A stretch of 5,198 nt of DNA from the NCBI GenBank assembly GCA_946612055.1, contig CAMOEH010000029.1:1-5198 (forward strand). Direction: 5' to 3'. Below are positions 1-5,198 of this stretch, in pieces. This stretch comes from an uncultured Bacillota bacterium (GTDB taxonomy: Bacteria > Bacillota_I > Bacilli_A > RFN20 > CAG-826). The position numbers and the translations under genes were made by a program. Every line of letters begins with the position of its first letter. The first letter of the stretch is position 1. Under the pieces are notes generated by a model that saw nothing but the letters and a program-made list of their open reading frames with translations, did no database searches and had not been told where the DNA came from.

Positions 1-155
1 GAAAGAGAATAGGAACAAAGCAAACGCAGGAAATCCTTCTCCTTAGAAAGAGATAGAGAGATTTCCTTCATCGCTTCTAGGCAAGGAAGGCGGTCCTTTT
101 CTTCCAAAAGGGAATAGAGGGCAAGAGCGTATTGAGAAGCAATTTCGCCAATCAT
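1..155 (-). CDS. atpH: F1Fo ATP synthase delta subunit, N-terminal part (cut by left edge)
   Basis: Delta (OSCP-like) connects the F1 head to the peripheral stalk formed by subunit b. Only the first 51 codons lie in the window; the frame stays open to base 1. The peptide starts MIGEIASQYALALYSLLEEK, which fits the family's N-terminal helix (typically a '..RYAxALFxLA' pattern). The start is well set: ATG at 155-153 overlaps the TGA stop of atpF as ATGA, and AAGGAGG lies 7 bases upstream at 169-163. Being directly downstream of atpF is the usual place for atpH in bacterial atp operons. The fragment is short, so the call rests on position plus N-terminal resemblance. Confidence 0.87.
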   Translation of the reverse strand, partial: MIGEIASQYALALYSLLEEKDRLPCLEAMKEISLSLSKEKDFLRLLCSYSL

Positions 156-763
156 GCCTTGCCCTCCTTATCCAAATTCGACACAAAATCCTCCACCAAG
201 CGGCGGTTATCCTCTTCGGAGACTTCTCTCCCGAGGATCTTGTTGCTAGCTTGCAAAGCAAGATCGACGATCTCGCCTTGGAGTTGCTCTCTAGTCTTTT
301 CTTTCGCGGCTTCGATTTCCAAATCGGCTTGCCTTCTTTTTTCTTCGGAAGCAAGCTCGGCTTCGGAAAGAATCCTCGAAGCTTCTTTTTCGGCTTGCGC
401 CTTGGCCTCGGAGATAATCCGCGATGCCTCTTCTTTGCCTTCTAAGACGATTTGATCTTTCCTCTCATAGGCTAAAGCAGCTTCTTTTTGCTTGTTCGCG
501 GCGTCTTCTAAGGTAGAAGCGACGTAATCTTTCCTCTTTTGGAGCATCTTCCTTACTGGCTTATAAGCCAAGAAGATGACAATGAGGATAAGCAAAATGA
601 AGGCGATCAGCTGAACGACGAAGTCCCAGATGCCCTGCGGGAAGACCTTTTGGATGAAGTCGTTATCCGAAAAGGGTGAATCCCCGGGAGTGGCCTCGAA
701 ATCGTAAGAGCTAGAAGCGTCCGCTAGCGACAGGATGTTGTGAATCAACCATCCAATCCCCAT
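152..763 (-). CDS. atpF: F1Fo ATP synthase subunit b with extended N-terminus
   Basis: Subunit b is the peripheral stalk that holds F1 still against the turning c-ring. The protein has 203 residues, longer than the usual 155-175. One membrane helix lies at about 46-67 and leads into YKPVRKMLQKR, the conserved junction of b subunits. A long charged helix (about 75-180), rich in Ala, Glu and Lys, follows and would form the coiled-coil stalk. The C-terminal segment with SNKILGREVSEEDNRRL (173-189) resembles the delta-binding end. The extra length is a roughly 45-residue extension before the membrane helix; its first 15 residues are hydrophobic but lack the Lys/Arg of a classic signal peptide. 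ATG at 763 is 5 bases after the atpE stop, with only a weak GGGAAAG upstream. No later ATG occurs before residue 73, so the extension is probably real. The stop overlaps the atpH start. Confidence 0.95.
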   Translation of the reverse strand: MGIGWLIHNILSLADASSSYDFEATPGDSPFSDNDFIQKVFPQGIWDFVVQLIAFILLILIVIFLAYKPVRKMLQKRKDYVASTLEDAANKQKEAALAYERKDQIVLEGKEEASRIISEAKAQAEKEASRILSEAELASEEKRRQADLEIEAAKEKTREQLQGEIVDLALQASNKILGREVSEEDNRRLVEDFVSNLDKEGKA

Positions 764-768
764 GGCGA

Positions 769-1050
769 TTAGGCTTTCCCACCAAGAACGAAGATGATCA
801 AGATGGCGATGATCAAGCCGTAGATACCGCAGGATTCATCAAGCGCGACGGAAAGAATCATCGTCGACTGTAATTTCCCAGCTTGCTCGGGGTTGCGGGC
901 CATGCCATCGATTGCGTGGCAGCAGATCCATCCTTCGCCGAGGGAGGAGAATCCGCCCGTAAGAATGGCGATGCCAGCGCCGATCGCGACGAGGCCGATG
1001 TTGTTGCTGACGGCATCCGCGAGGGCGGGAAGGAACTTTAAGATACCCAT
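769..1050 (-). CDS. atpE: F1Fo ATP synthase subunit c (rotor proteolipid), Na+-type ion site
   Basis: Subunit c forms the membrane ring that turns as ions pass through Fo. It has 93 residues in two hydrophobic helices (about 17-43 and 60-89) joined by the polar loop ARNPE (51-55), a c-subunit hallmark. The essential carboxylate is E72 in ALDESCGIYGLIIA. Counting from the loop, E39 (in GEGW) sits where Ilyobacter tartaricus has Q32, and E72-S73 match its E65-S66 Na+ ligands. Glu at both positions is the two-carboxylate Na+ motif known from Fusobacterium nucleatum. Oddities are an acidic D71 next to E72, Cys at 43, 44 and 74, and Phe34 and Ser36 replacing two glycines of the helix-packing repeat. 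The start follows a strong AGGAGGT site, and the gene lies between atpB and atpF. Identity is certain; Na+ use is inferred. Confidence 0.96.
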   Translation of the reverse strand: MGILKFLPALADAVSNNIGLVAIGAGIAILTGGFSSLGEGWICCHAIDGMARNPEQAGKLQSTMILSVALDESCGIYGLIIAILIIFVLGGKA

Positions 1051-1055
1051 ATGTT

Positions 1056-1062
1056 ACCTCCT
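1056..1062 (-). promoter_or_regulatory. Strong ribosome binding site of atpE
   Basis: AGGAGGT on the minus strand lies 5 bases before the atpE ATG (6 counted from AGGAGG). It sits in the only clear intergenic gap (30 bases) of the operon segment. It is a better match to the 16S anti-Shine-Dalgarno than the sites of atpI, atpB or atpF. This fits the need for many more copies of c than of a or b. Confidence 0.8.
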
Positions 1063-1080
1063 ATGGAATCGTATCTATTC

Positions 1081-1863
1081 TTAACCTCGGTTTACTTGAC
1101 CCGCTTCATTCATCGCCGCGTCTTCGGGCATTTCCTGCCCGATCCAGACGGCGTTTAAGGAAGCGAAAACCAAGGTTTGGATAAACCCAGAGAATAAGCC
1201 AAAGTAAAGGTTGAGCACCGCGATCGGAATTGGGGCAAGGAAAATCTGCCCAGCGGGGCCCATGAAAGAGAAGATCATCAACGATAGGCGCTTAAGCACC
1301 CATCCGATCAAGCCGATGATGACGCTGCCAGCAAGGCAATTGCCGAACATACGAAGCGAGGTGGAGATGATCGGAGTCCACATCGTGATCAAATTGATGG
1401 GAAGCCAGAAAGGAACCGGCTCGATATAACGATGGAAATAGGAGAAATGCTGATAACGCAAAGCCGTGACTTGAATCAAGGTGAACATCACTAACGAAAG
1501 TGTGAAGGGAACTACAAGGTAATCGATGACCGAGGGGAAACCCGTCAAAGACCACGTGAAGGCCAAGAACAAATAAACGAATAGCCCGAGGAAATATCCT
1601 GGCCAGGAACGAGGCTTTCTTCCCATGATGCCTTCGGCCCAATTCTCGATGGTATCGACCCCAATTTCGGCAAGAAGCAAAATGCCTCTAGGGGCTTTTA
1701 AAGGATCGGCCCGACGAGCCTTGATGCCGATGATAATCGCGACAATCGCCACGATAACCATGATGGCAAGAGAAGAAATAAGAGGTCCCGTCAAACGGAA
1801 AGAAAGATCCTTGAGATTTTCCATCATGTCGGCAAGAGGATTTGACGAATAGATGGTATTCAT
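1081..1863 (-). CDS. atpB: F1Fo ATP synthase subunit a
   Basis: Subunit a is the stator channel that passes ions to and from the c-ring. At 260 residues it has a normal bacterial length, with hydrophobic segments at about 27-47, 90-108, 114-134, 163-190 and 205-242. The essential arginine is R171 in TSLRMFGNCLAGS, the family signature. IEPVPFWLPINLI (147-159) and LFSGFIQTLVFASLNAVWIG (223-242) are also typical of the family. The ATG at 1863 overlaps the TGA of the atpI-like gene as ATGA, with GAGGAAG a few bases upstream, suggesting translational coupling. The TAA stop is at 1083-1081. The short polar C-terminal tail (243-260) contains several acidic residues. Family assignment is secure; ion specificity cannot be read from this subunit alone. 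Confidence 0.97.
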   Translation of the reverse strand: MNTIYSSNPLADMMENLKDLSFRLTGPLISSLAIMVIVAIVAIIIGIKARRADPLKAPRGILLLAEIGVDTIENWAEGIMGRKPRSWPGYFLGLFVYLFLAFTWSLTGFPSVIDYLVVPFTLSLVMFTLIQVTALRYQHFSYFHRYIEPVPFWLPINLITMWTPIISTSLRMFGNCLAGSVIIGLIGWVLKRLSLMIFSFMGPAGQIFLAPIPIAVLNLYFGLFSGFIQTLVFASLNAVWIGQEMPEDAAMNEAGQVNRG

Positions 1864-2288
1864 GCTTTCTTCCTCTTAACGCGACGATAAGAAACGACAA
1901 GGAGCACGATATTCATCGGCATGTATCCCGCGAATACCGTCCAGAAATTAAGCCAGATTACGGGTTCGTTGTATTTAAAGGTAAGCAAAGCTCCGGCCAC
2001 TAGTCCCGCTCCATAAACAAGCAAACGGACCGAGCCGAAAGCGATGGAAAGGAACCCCCTCGTCTTATTGGGATTATCTTGATCGAACATGACCGATGCC
2101 CCAAAAGCAATGGAAGCATAGGCAGCGATTTCAATGACCGAGCCTAATAGCCATCCTAAGGGCACGCCCGGCTGCGAGAAAAAGAAAAAGGGCACAAGGC
2201 AAAGGAAGACGATCAAAGCAAGGGAAGTTAGTAAGAGAATGTTCCGGCGATTTTCGTCTTGATTCTTATACCACTGGATGAGTCGCAT
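1860..2288 (-). CDS. atpI: AtpI-like small membrane protein, first gene of the atp operon
   Basis: This 142-residue protein has four predicted membrane helices (about 17-38, 43-68, 79-104, 109-133). It has a polar, charged N-terminus and a basic C-terminal tail (YRRVKRKKA). That topology, the GxLLGS-type start of helix 2, an Arg (R88) in helix 3, and the position just before atpB fit the AtpI / ATP synthase I family. Family members are known to assist c-ring assembly, and in alkaliphilic Bacillus have been linked to Mg2+ or Ca2+ supply. Sequence conservation in this family is weak, so position is the main evidence. The start is fixed by an in-frame TAA three codons upstream. No convincing Shine-Dalgarno precedes it, and the leader from the predicted promoter is short. 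The stop overlaps the atpB start. Confidence 0.72.
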   Translation of the reverse strand: MRLIQWYKNQDENRRNILLLTSLALIVFLCLVPFFFFSQPGVPLGWLLGSVIEIAAYASIAFGASVMFDQDNPNKTRGFLSIAFGSVRLLVYGAGLVAGALLTFKYNEPVIWLNFWTVFAGYMPMNIVLLVVSYRRVKRKKA

Positions 2289-2308
2289 GCCGATTTACCG
2301 ATAGGTTA

Positions 2309-2336
2309 ATTATACGCGCAGTCCACGCGAGGACAA
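2309..2336 (-). promoter_or_regulatory. Predicted sigma-A promoter of the atp operon
   Basis: On the minus strand, a perfect TATAAT -10 box (2314-2309) lies 16 bases from TTGTCC (2336-2331), a 4 of 6 match to the -35 consensus. Transcription would start near 2303-2300, leaving an untranslated leader of only about 12-15 bases before the atpI ATG at 2288. The GC-rich spacer holds two copies of CGCGT 11 bases apart, about one helical turn. Confidence 0.65.
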
Positions 2337-2385
2337 ATAAGAAAAATCCCAAATCTTTTTGAAAGCGGAACGAACGCATTTCCTG

Positions 2386-2403
2386 CATTGCTCTCTTGCA
2401 ATG
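2386..2403. repeat. Inverted repeat over the kinase promoter -35 box
   Basis: CATTGC (2386-2391) and GCAATG (2398-2403) form a perfect 6-base inverted repeat around a 6-base centre. The right arm overlaps the predicted -35 box of the divergent kinase promoter, so it could be a repressor operator. Such a short repeat can also arise by chance. Confidence 0.35.
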
Positions 2404-2424
2404 AAAGCCCTTACATATTAAGAT
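2396..2424 (+). promoter_or_regulatory. Predicted promoter of the nucleoside kinase gene
   Basis: TTGCAA (2396-2401) and TAAGAT (2419-2424) are separated by 17 bases, and each matches 4 of 6 consensus bases. An overlapping GATAAT (2422-2427) is an alternative -10. The site is about 60 bases from the opposing atp promoter and gives a short leader before the ATG at 2451. Confidence 0.45.
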
Positions 2425-2438
2425 AATCGGCCGCCCAT

Positions 2439-2444
2439 AGGAGG
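2439..2444 (+). promoter_or_regulatory. Ribosome binding site of the nucleoside kinase
   Basis: AGGAGG lies 6 bases before the ATG at 2451, an ideal spacing. It settles this ATG as the start. Confidence 0.8.
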
Positions 2445-2450
2445 AAAGAT

Positions 2451-4100
2451 ATGTCCTTTACGTTAAATTTCGGAAATGAAAGCAAAACCTACGAGGAAAA
2501 AATCTCGTTGAAAGATATCTTGTCGTTAAGTGATTCGGACCACCGCATCATCGCCGCGAGGGTCAATAATCGCATCCGTGACCTCAATTATGAAGTCTAT
2601 TATGATGCCGACATCGAATTCTTGACGATCAAAGATCGCGACGCGATGAAAGTCTATGAAGCCTCGCTTCGCTACATCGTCGCCATGGCTTTTGCCCGTT
2701 GCTACCCCAATTTGAAGATCCGCTTTGCCTATAACGTCTCGAGAACGATCTCGATTCATCTTCTCACTCCTGGGGTCACCGCCACCACCGCGATGCTTAT
2801 TAAAATCAATCACGCCATCGACGATATCATCCGCGAAGATCTTCCTTTAAAGCGCATCATCGTTTCTAACGAAGAAGCCAAAGCCATCTTCGAGGAAAGA
2901 GGATTCGACGACAAGCTAGACATCCTTCCTTATCGGCCCGAGCGAACCGTGCATCTATATTCCTGCGGGGAATATCTCGATTACATGTATTCCTTGATGG
3001 TTCCAAGCACCTCTTATATCAAAGAATATAAATTGAGGCTATACGCCCCTGGATTCTTGATTCAATATCCCCGTGCCGAGGCTGGCGGAATTATCCCCGA
3101 ATTCGAGGATGCCCCATCCCATTTCCGGGCTTTGAAAGAAAGTCACGACTGGGCCAAAATCATTGGGGGTGACCGCGTTTCTAGCGTCAATAATGAAATC
3201 AAAGGCAATGGTCCTATTGATTTTATCAATACCTGCGAAGCCCGTCATAATCGAATGCTATGTGAACTAGGGCAATTGATCGAAGACGAAATCGACCGCA
3301 TCTCCTTAATCTGCATCGCCGGCCCCTCTTCTAGTGGCAAGACCACCTTCGCCAACGGTCTCCGCATCGAACTTCTTTCTCGTGGCATCCGCCCTGTCCG
3401 CATCTCCTTGGATGATTACTATCTTCCCAAAGACAAGATTCCTCTAGGTGAAGATGGGGAACCCGATTTGGAATCCATCGACGCTTTGAATATCGAGCTT
3501 TTCAATCAGAACATGCTCGATTTAATCAACGGAGAAACCGTCACCTTGCCACGATTTGATTTCCAGCTTGGCAAATCCGTTCCGGGAAGAACACTCCGCG
3601 TTGGCCAAAATGAGCCAATCATCATTGAAGGCATACACGCCCTCAACGAAAAGATGACAATCGATATCCCGAAAGCGAGTAAATTCAAGATTTTCATCTC
3701 GCCTCAGGCCCAGATGAACTTAGATGACCACAACCCGATCTCCCTTACCGATCTTCGTTTGATTCGCCGCATCGTCAGGGATCATAAATTCCGCAACGCC
3801 TCTGCCGAAGAAACCATTGGCATGTGGCCCTCCGTCCGCAAAGGCGAATTCCGCTGGATCTATCCAACGCAAGAGCAAAGCGACTACGTCTATAATTCCA
3901 TGCTCTCTTATGAGCTTCCCGTCTTGAAACGTTTCGCGATGCCTTTGCTACAAAAAATCGATAAAGAATCGCCGTATTACCCCGTTGCTGTCCGTTTGAT
4001 GTCGATGCTCAAATACTTCATCGAAATGGATGACAAATGGATCCCGAGCAATTCCTTGATGAGGGAATTCATCGGGGGAAGCTGCTACGCGGACGTGTAA
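2451..4100 (+). CDS. Uridine kinase-type nucleoside kinase with ThrRS-like N-terminal region
   Basis: The C-terminal half is a P-loop kinase of the uridine kinase / phosphoribulokinase family. It has Walker A GPSSSGKTT (291-299), SLDDYYLPKD (319-328, D321/D322 likely acting in phosphate transfer and Mg2+ binding), EGIHALN (393-399) and the arginine-rich lid DLRLIRRIVRD (434-444). Uridine kinases phosphorylate uridine or cytidine for pyrimidine salvage in the cytoplasm; the substrate here is inferred from family only. Residues about 3-62 look like a TGS-type domain. Residues 70-215 resemble the second additional domain of threonyl-tRNA synthetase, with LYSCGEY (169-175) and LYAPGFLIQYP (197-207) as landmarks. 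The HxxxH and second-histidine zinc ligands of true ThrRS are not seen, so editing activity is unlikely. At 549 residues it has the normal length for this composite Firmicutes family and more than twice that of simple Udk (about 210). It is transcribed alone, divergent from the atp operon, and ends at a hairpin terminator. Confidence 0.9.
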   Translation: MSFTLNFGNESKTYEEKISLKDILSLSDSDHRIIAARVNNRIRDLNYEVYYDADIEFLTIKDRDAMKVYEASLRYIVAMAFARCYPNLKIRFAYNVSRTISIHLLTPGVTATTAMLIKINHAIDDIIREDLPLKRIIVSNEEAKAIFEERGFDDKLDILPYRPERTVHLYSCGEYLDYMYSLMVPSTSYIKEYKLRLYAPGFLIQYPRAEAGGIIPEFEDAPSHFRALKESHDWAKIIGGDRVSSVNNEIKGNGPIDFINTCEARHNRMLCELGQLIEDEIDRISLICIAGPSSSGKTTFANGLRIELLSRGIRPVRISLDDYYLPKDKIPLGEDGEPDLESIDALNIELFNQNMLDLINGETVTLPRFDFQLGKSVPGRTLRVGQNEPIIIEGIHALNEKMTIDIPKASKFKIFISPQAQMNLDDHNPISLTDLRLIRRIVRDHKFRNASAEETIGMWPSVRKGEFRWIYPTQEQSDYVYNSMLSYELPVLKRFAMPLLQKIDKESPYYPVAVRLMSMLKYFIEMDDKWIPSNSLMREFIGGSCYADV

Positions 4101-4115
4101 TAATTGCCGCAAACG

Positions 4116-4138
4116 AAAAGGCCTTCATTGGCCTTTTT
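4116..4138 (+). terminator. Rho-independent terminator, possibly bidirectional
   Basis: AAAAGGCC (4116-4123) pairs with GGCCTTTT (4130-4137) around a TTCATT loop, and the plus strand ends in a run of five T. It starts 16 bases after the kinase stop. On the minus strand the same hairpin directly abuts the TAA of the convergent lipoprotein gene and is followed by TTTTCG, so it may end both transcripts. Confidence 0.85.
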
Positions 4139-4619
4139 AAATTTGTTGATAAATTGCCCACGACTGATTGGTGCTGCCGTCTTCTTCGGCTATTAGCTCA
4201 ATTTCTTCCGTAATCGAAGAAAAATCCTCATTGAAAATGTAATAGGGTGGGTTTCCCATCGGCCAAAGATCGGGGGAAAGGAAGCTTTGATGGAAGATCA
4301 ACACATTGGCCGACCACAAAGAACAGCCTATCCCTGCCGCATCATCGAATTGAATTTCGTAATTCAAAGCGAAAAAGCGTTCCGTACTTTTGCCAACCTC
4401 ATACCAAAAGAAACGGGCCGTTCCATCTTTGTGCAAATTAAGACGGACGTTTTCCTTGTCTTCGTGGCATAAATGGGCATAAGTTATCCGATAACTTGAT
4501 TCTAACGTCAATGGCGCAGCTTCTTTTTCGTTTTCTTTAGGGGAAGAACATGACGAAATAGCGAACACCATGAATGCCATTAGAAGAACTTTCGAAGGAA
4601 AACAACAATTTCTATTCAT
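4137..4619 (-). CDS. Small lipoprotein of unknown function
   Basis: A 160-residue protein with a lipoprotein signal peptide: short basic start, hydrophobic stretch (11-21), then the lipobox ISSC with the lipidated Cys at 24, followed by Ser/Lys/Glu-rich linker residues. It should be anchored on the outer face of the cell membrane. The mature part (about 137 residues) shows alternating hydrophobic and polar residues typical of beta strands, for example LNLHKDGTARFFWYEV (60-75). C51 and C99 could form a disulfide. I do not recognise the family. The start is supported by GGGAGGGG just upstream (4629-4622), which touches the stop of the preceding gene. It is therefore probably co-transcribed and translationally coupled with that peptidase-like gene. 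The stop codon abuts the shared terminator. Confidence 0.75.
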   Translation of the reverse strand: MNRNCCFPSKVLLMAFMVFAISSCSSPKENEKEAAPLTLESSYRITYAHLCHEDKENVRLNLHKDGTARFFWYEVGKSTERFFALNYEIQFDDAAGIGCSLWSANVLIFHQSFLSPDLWPMGNPPYYIFNEDFSSITEEIELIAEEDGSTNQSWAIYQQI

Positions 4620-4621
4620 AT

Positions 4622-4629
4622 CCCCTCCC
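4622..4629 (-). promoter_or_regulatory. Ribosome binding site of the lipoprotein gene
   Basis: GGGAGGGG on the minus strand ends 2 bases before the ATG at 4619; its GGAGG core ends 4 bases before it. Its first base is the last base of the upstream gene's TAG stop, which suggests coupling of the two genes. Confidence 0.6.
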
Positions 4630-5198
4630 TAAGTAAGTAGGAGCGTATTTATTGTTTGGCGAACTGATCTTGAATACTCAGAACCAAAATTGCTTAATAC
4701 CGTTAAATCAAACCAACGTTCAGAAGATGTTTTGCCATCATAGATACTCAAAACAGGAACCCGATAATATATAGTGACTGGCTGGTTAATGCCTGGAACA
4801 TTGTAATATGTCGGAGCATCATAAACGCGATAACCAGTCATCATCATGCCATGATCATGATAGTAAACATCGCCTCCGGTGTTAAATTGCACCGGCCTAT
4901 TGTTGTCGATTTCATTCTTCAAAAAATTCAGAGAGAAAGTTTCGTAATGAGTAAAAGTCCCAAAATATCCAAAAGAAGAAGCCACATGTTCGAAAGCGTA
5001 TTTTGTAATTGTATCACCCATTCCGCCACCATAATACCCCGCAGTTACAGCTTCATTATTAACGGCAAAATAAATATGATGCACAAAATGAGGACCGGAA
5101 AAACGAGGTTCATAGCCATGGCTATCGTAAGAGGAATACATATTACAATTAGCAGCATCCACAGGAATGGAAGACGCGTAATTTGGGAGACCGTTGAA
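4629..5198 (-). CDS. C39-like putative cysteine peptidase, C-terminal part (cut by right edge)
   Basis: The reading frame is open from the right edge, so the 189 residues seen are the C-terminal part. A GTG at 5162 exists but the frame continues upstream through FNGLPNYASSIP, so it is unlikely to be the start. The pattern of an amphipathic segment, then LKNEIDNNRPVQF (93-105 of the fragment), then HDHGMMMTGYRVYD (114-127), resembles the 'I..GRPV ... GHAMVVTGY' half of C39-like papain-fold peptidases. H114 or H116 would be the catalytic histidine and an Asp in YDG (153-155) or D127 the third residue. The catalytic Cys would lie outside the window. The sequence is rich in Tyr, Asn, Gly and His, as in many secreted proteins. 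It could instead be a non-catalytic relative. It is followed after 9 bases by the lipoprotein gene. Confidence 0.55.
   Translation of the reverse strand, partial: FNGLPNYASSIPVDAANCNMYSSYDSHGYEPRFSGPHFVHHIYFAVNNEAVTAGYYGGGMGDTITKYAFEHVASSFGYFGTFTHYETFSLNFLKNEIDNNRPVQFNTGGDVYYHDHGMMMTGYRVYDAPTYYNVPGINQPVTIYYRVPVLSIYDGKTSSERWFDLTVLSNFGSEYSRSVRQTINTLLLT

Noticed and set aside
43..455. Open frames on both strands across the atpH/atpF region (43-354 minus, 132-455 plus, 251-445 plus)
   Set aside because: They overlap atpF or atpH in other frames, have no ribosome binding site of note, and give low-complexity Ser/Phe/Arg-rich peptides typical of shadows.
1292..1642. 116-codon frame on the minus strand inside atpB
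   Set aside because: It is the +1 shadow of atpB; the atpB product has intact family signatures across the same bases, so no frameshift is needed.
152..2288. Use of the Mycoplasma genetic code (TGA as Trp)
   Set aside because: TGA ends atpI and atpF exactly at ATGA overlaps with the next start, and Trp codons checked are TGG.
2526..2813. 95-codon minus-strand frame opposite the kinase
   Set aside because: It is fully antisense to the conserved N-terminal half of the kinase, and its peptide looks like antisense translation (many Asp, Ile, Gly, Arg).
4247..4472. Two plus-strand small frames opposite the lipoprotein gene
   Set aside because: The minus-strand gene has a signal peptide, lipobox and ribosome binding site; the plus-strand frames have none of these.
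4629..5162. A complete gene starting at the GTG at 5162
   Set aside because: The frame stays open through 12 more codons to the window edge, no Shine-Dalgarno precedes the GTG, and an exported peptidase would need a signal peptide and catalytic Cys upstream.
1..5198. CRISPR array, tRNA or rRNA gene, insertion sequence, phage or defence genes
   Set aside because: No spaced direct repeats, no tRNA-like fold, no transposase or integrase coding and no long terminal inverted repeats were seen; nearly all bases are covered by the genes listed.

Overview
The window looks like chromosomal DNA from a member of the Bacillota (Firmicutes), probably a Bacilli or Mollicutes-related lineage. Shine-Dalgarno sites are of the AGGAGG type, and the ATP synthase genes run in the order I-B-E-F-H. 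A divergent gene encodes the long 'ThrRS-like N-terminus plus uridine kinase' protein common in Firmicutes. TGA is a normal stop codon (atpI and atpF end in TGA) and the tryptophans I checked are TGG, so the Mycoplasma code is not in use. The lineage assignment is inference only.

Layout. Positions 1-2288, minus strand: the promoter-proximal half of an F1Fo ATP synthase operon, reading right to left as atpI-like, atpB (subunit a), atpE (subunit c), atpF (subunit b) and the first 51 codons of atpH (delta). The operon leaves the window on the left, where the F1 genes would be expected. Two gene pairs (atpI/atpB and atpF/atpH) overlap by ATGA. atpE has its own gap and the best ribosome binding site, which fits the many copies of c per enzyme. 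Positions 2289-2450: a divergent control region with one promoter facing each way and an inverted repeat over the kinase -35 box. Positions 2451-4100, plus strand: a 549-residue uridine kinase-type nucleoside kinase, closed by a hairpin terminator at 4116-4138. Positions 4137-5198, minus strand: a small lipoprotein gene and, 9 bases upstream of it, the 3' part of a C39-like (papain-fold) putative cysteine peptidase cut by the right edge. The peptidase gene is visibly more AT-rich than the rest.

How they work together. The Fo genes build the membrane ion channel and rotor. Subunit c has a glutamate where the Na+-type rotors have glutamine, and a Glu-Ser pair at the ion-binding site, matching the two-carboxylate Na+ rotor described in Fusobacterium nucleatum. 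Na+ coupling is therefore a real possibility. The kinase is divergent, and I see no functional tie to the ATP synthase beyond the shared promoter region. The lipoprotein and peptidase-like protein are probably co-transcribed and act at the cell surface.

I found no mobile element, CRISPR array, RNA gene or clear defence system. The points most worth following are the unusual c subunit and the extended N-terminus of subunit b.
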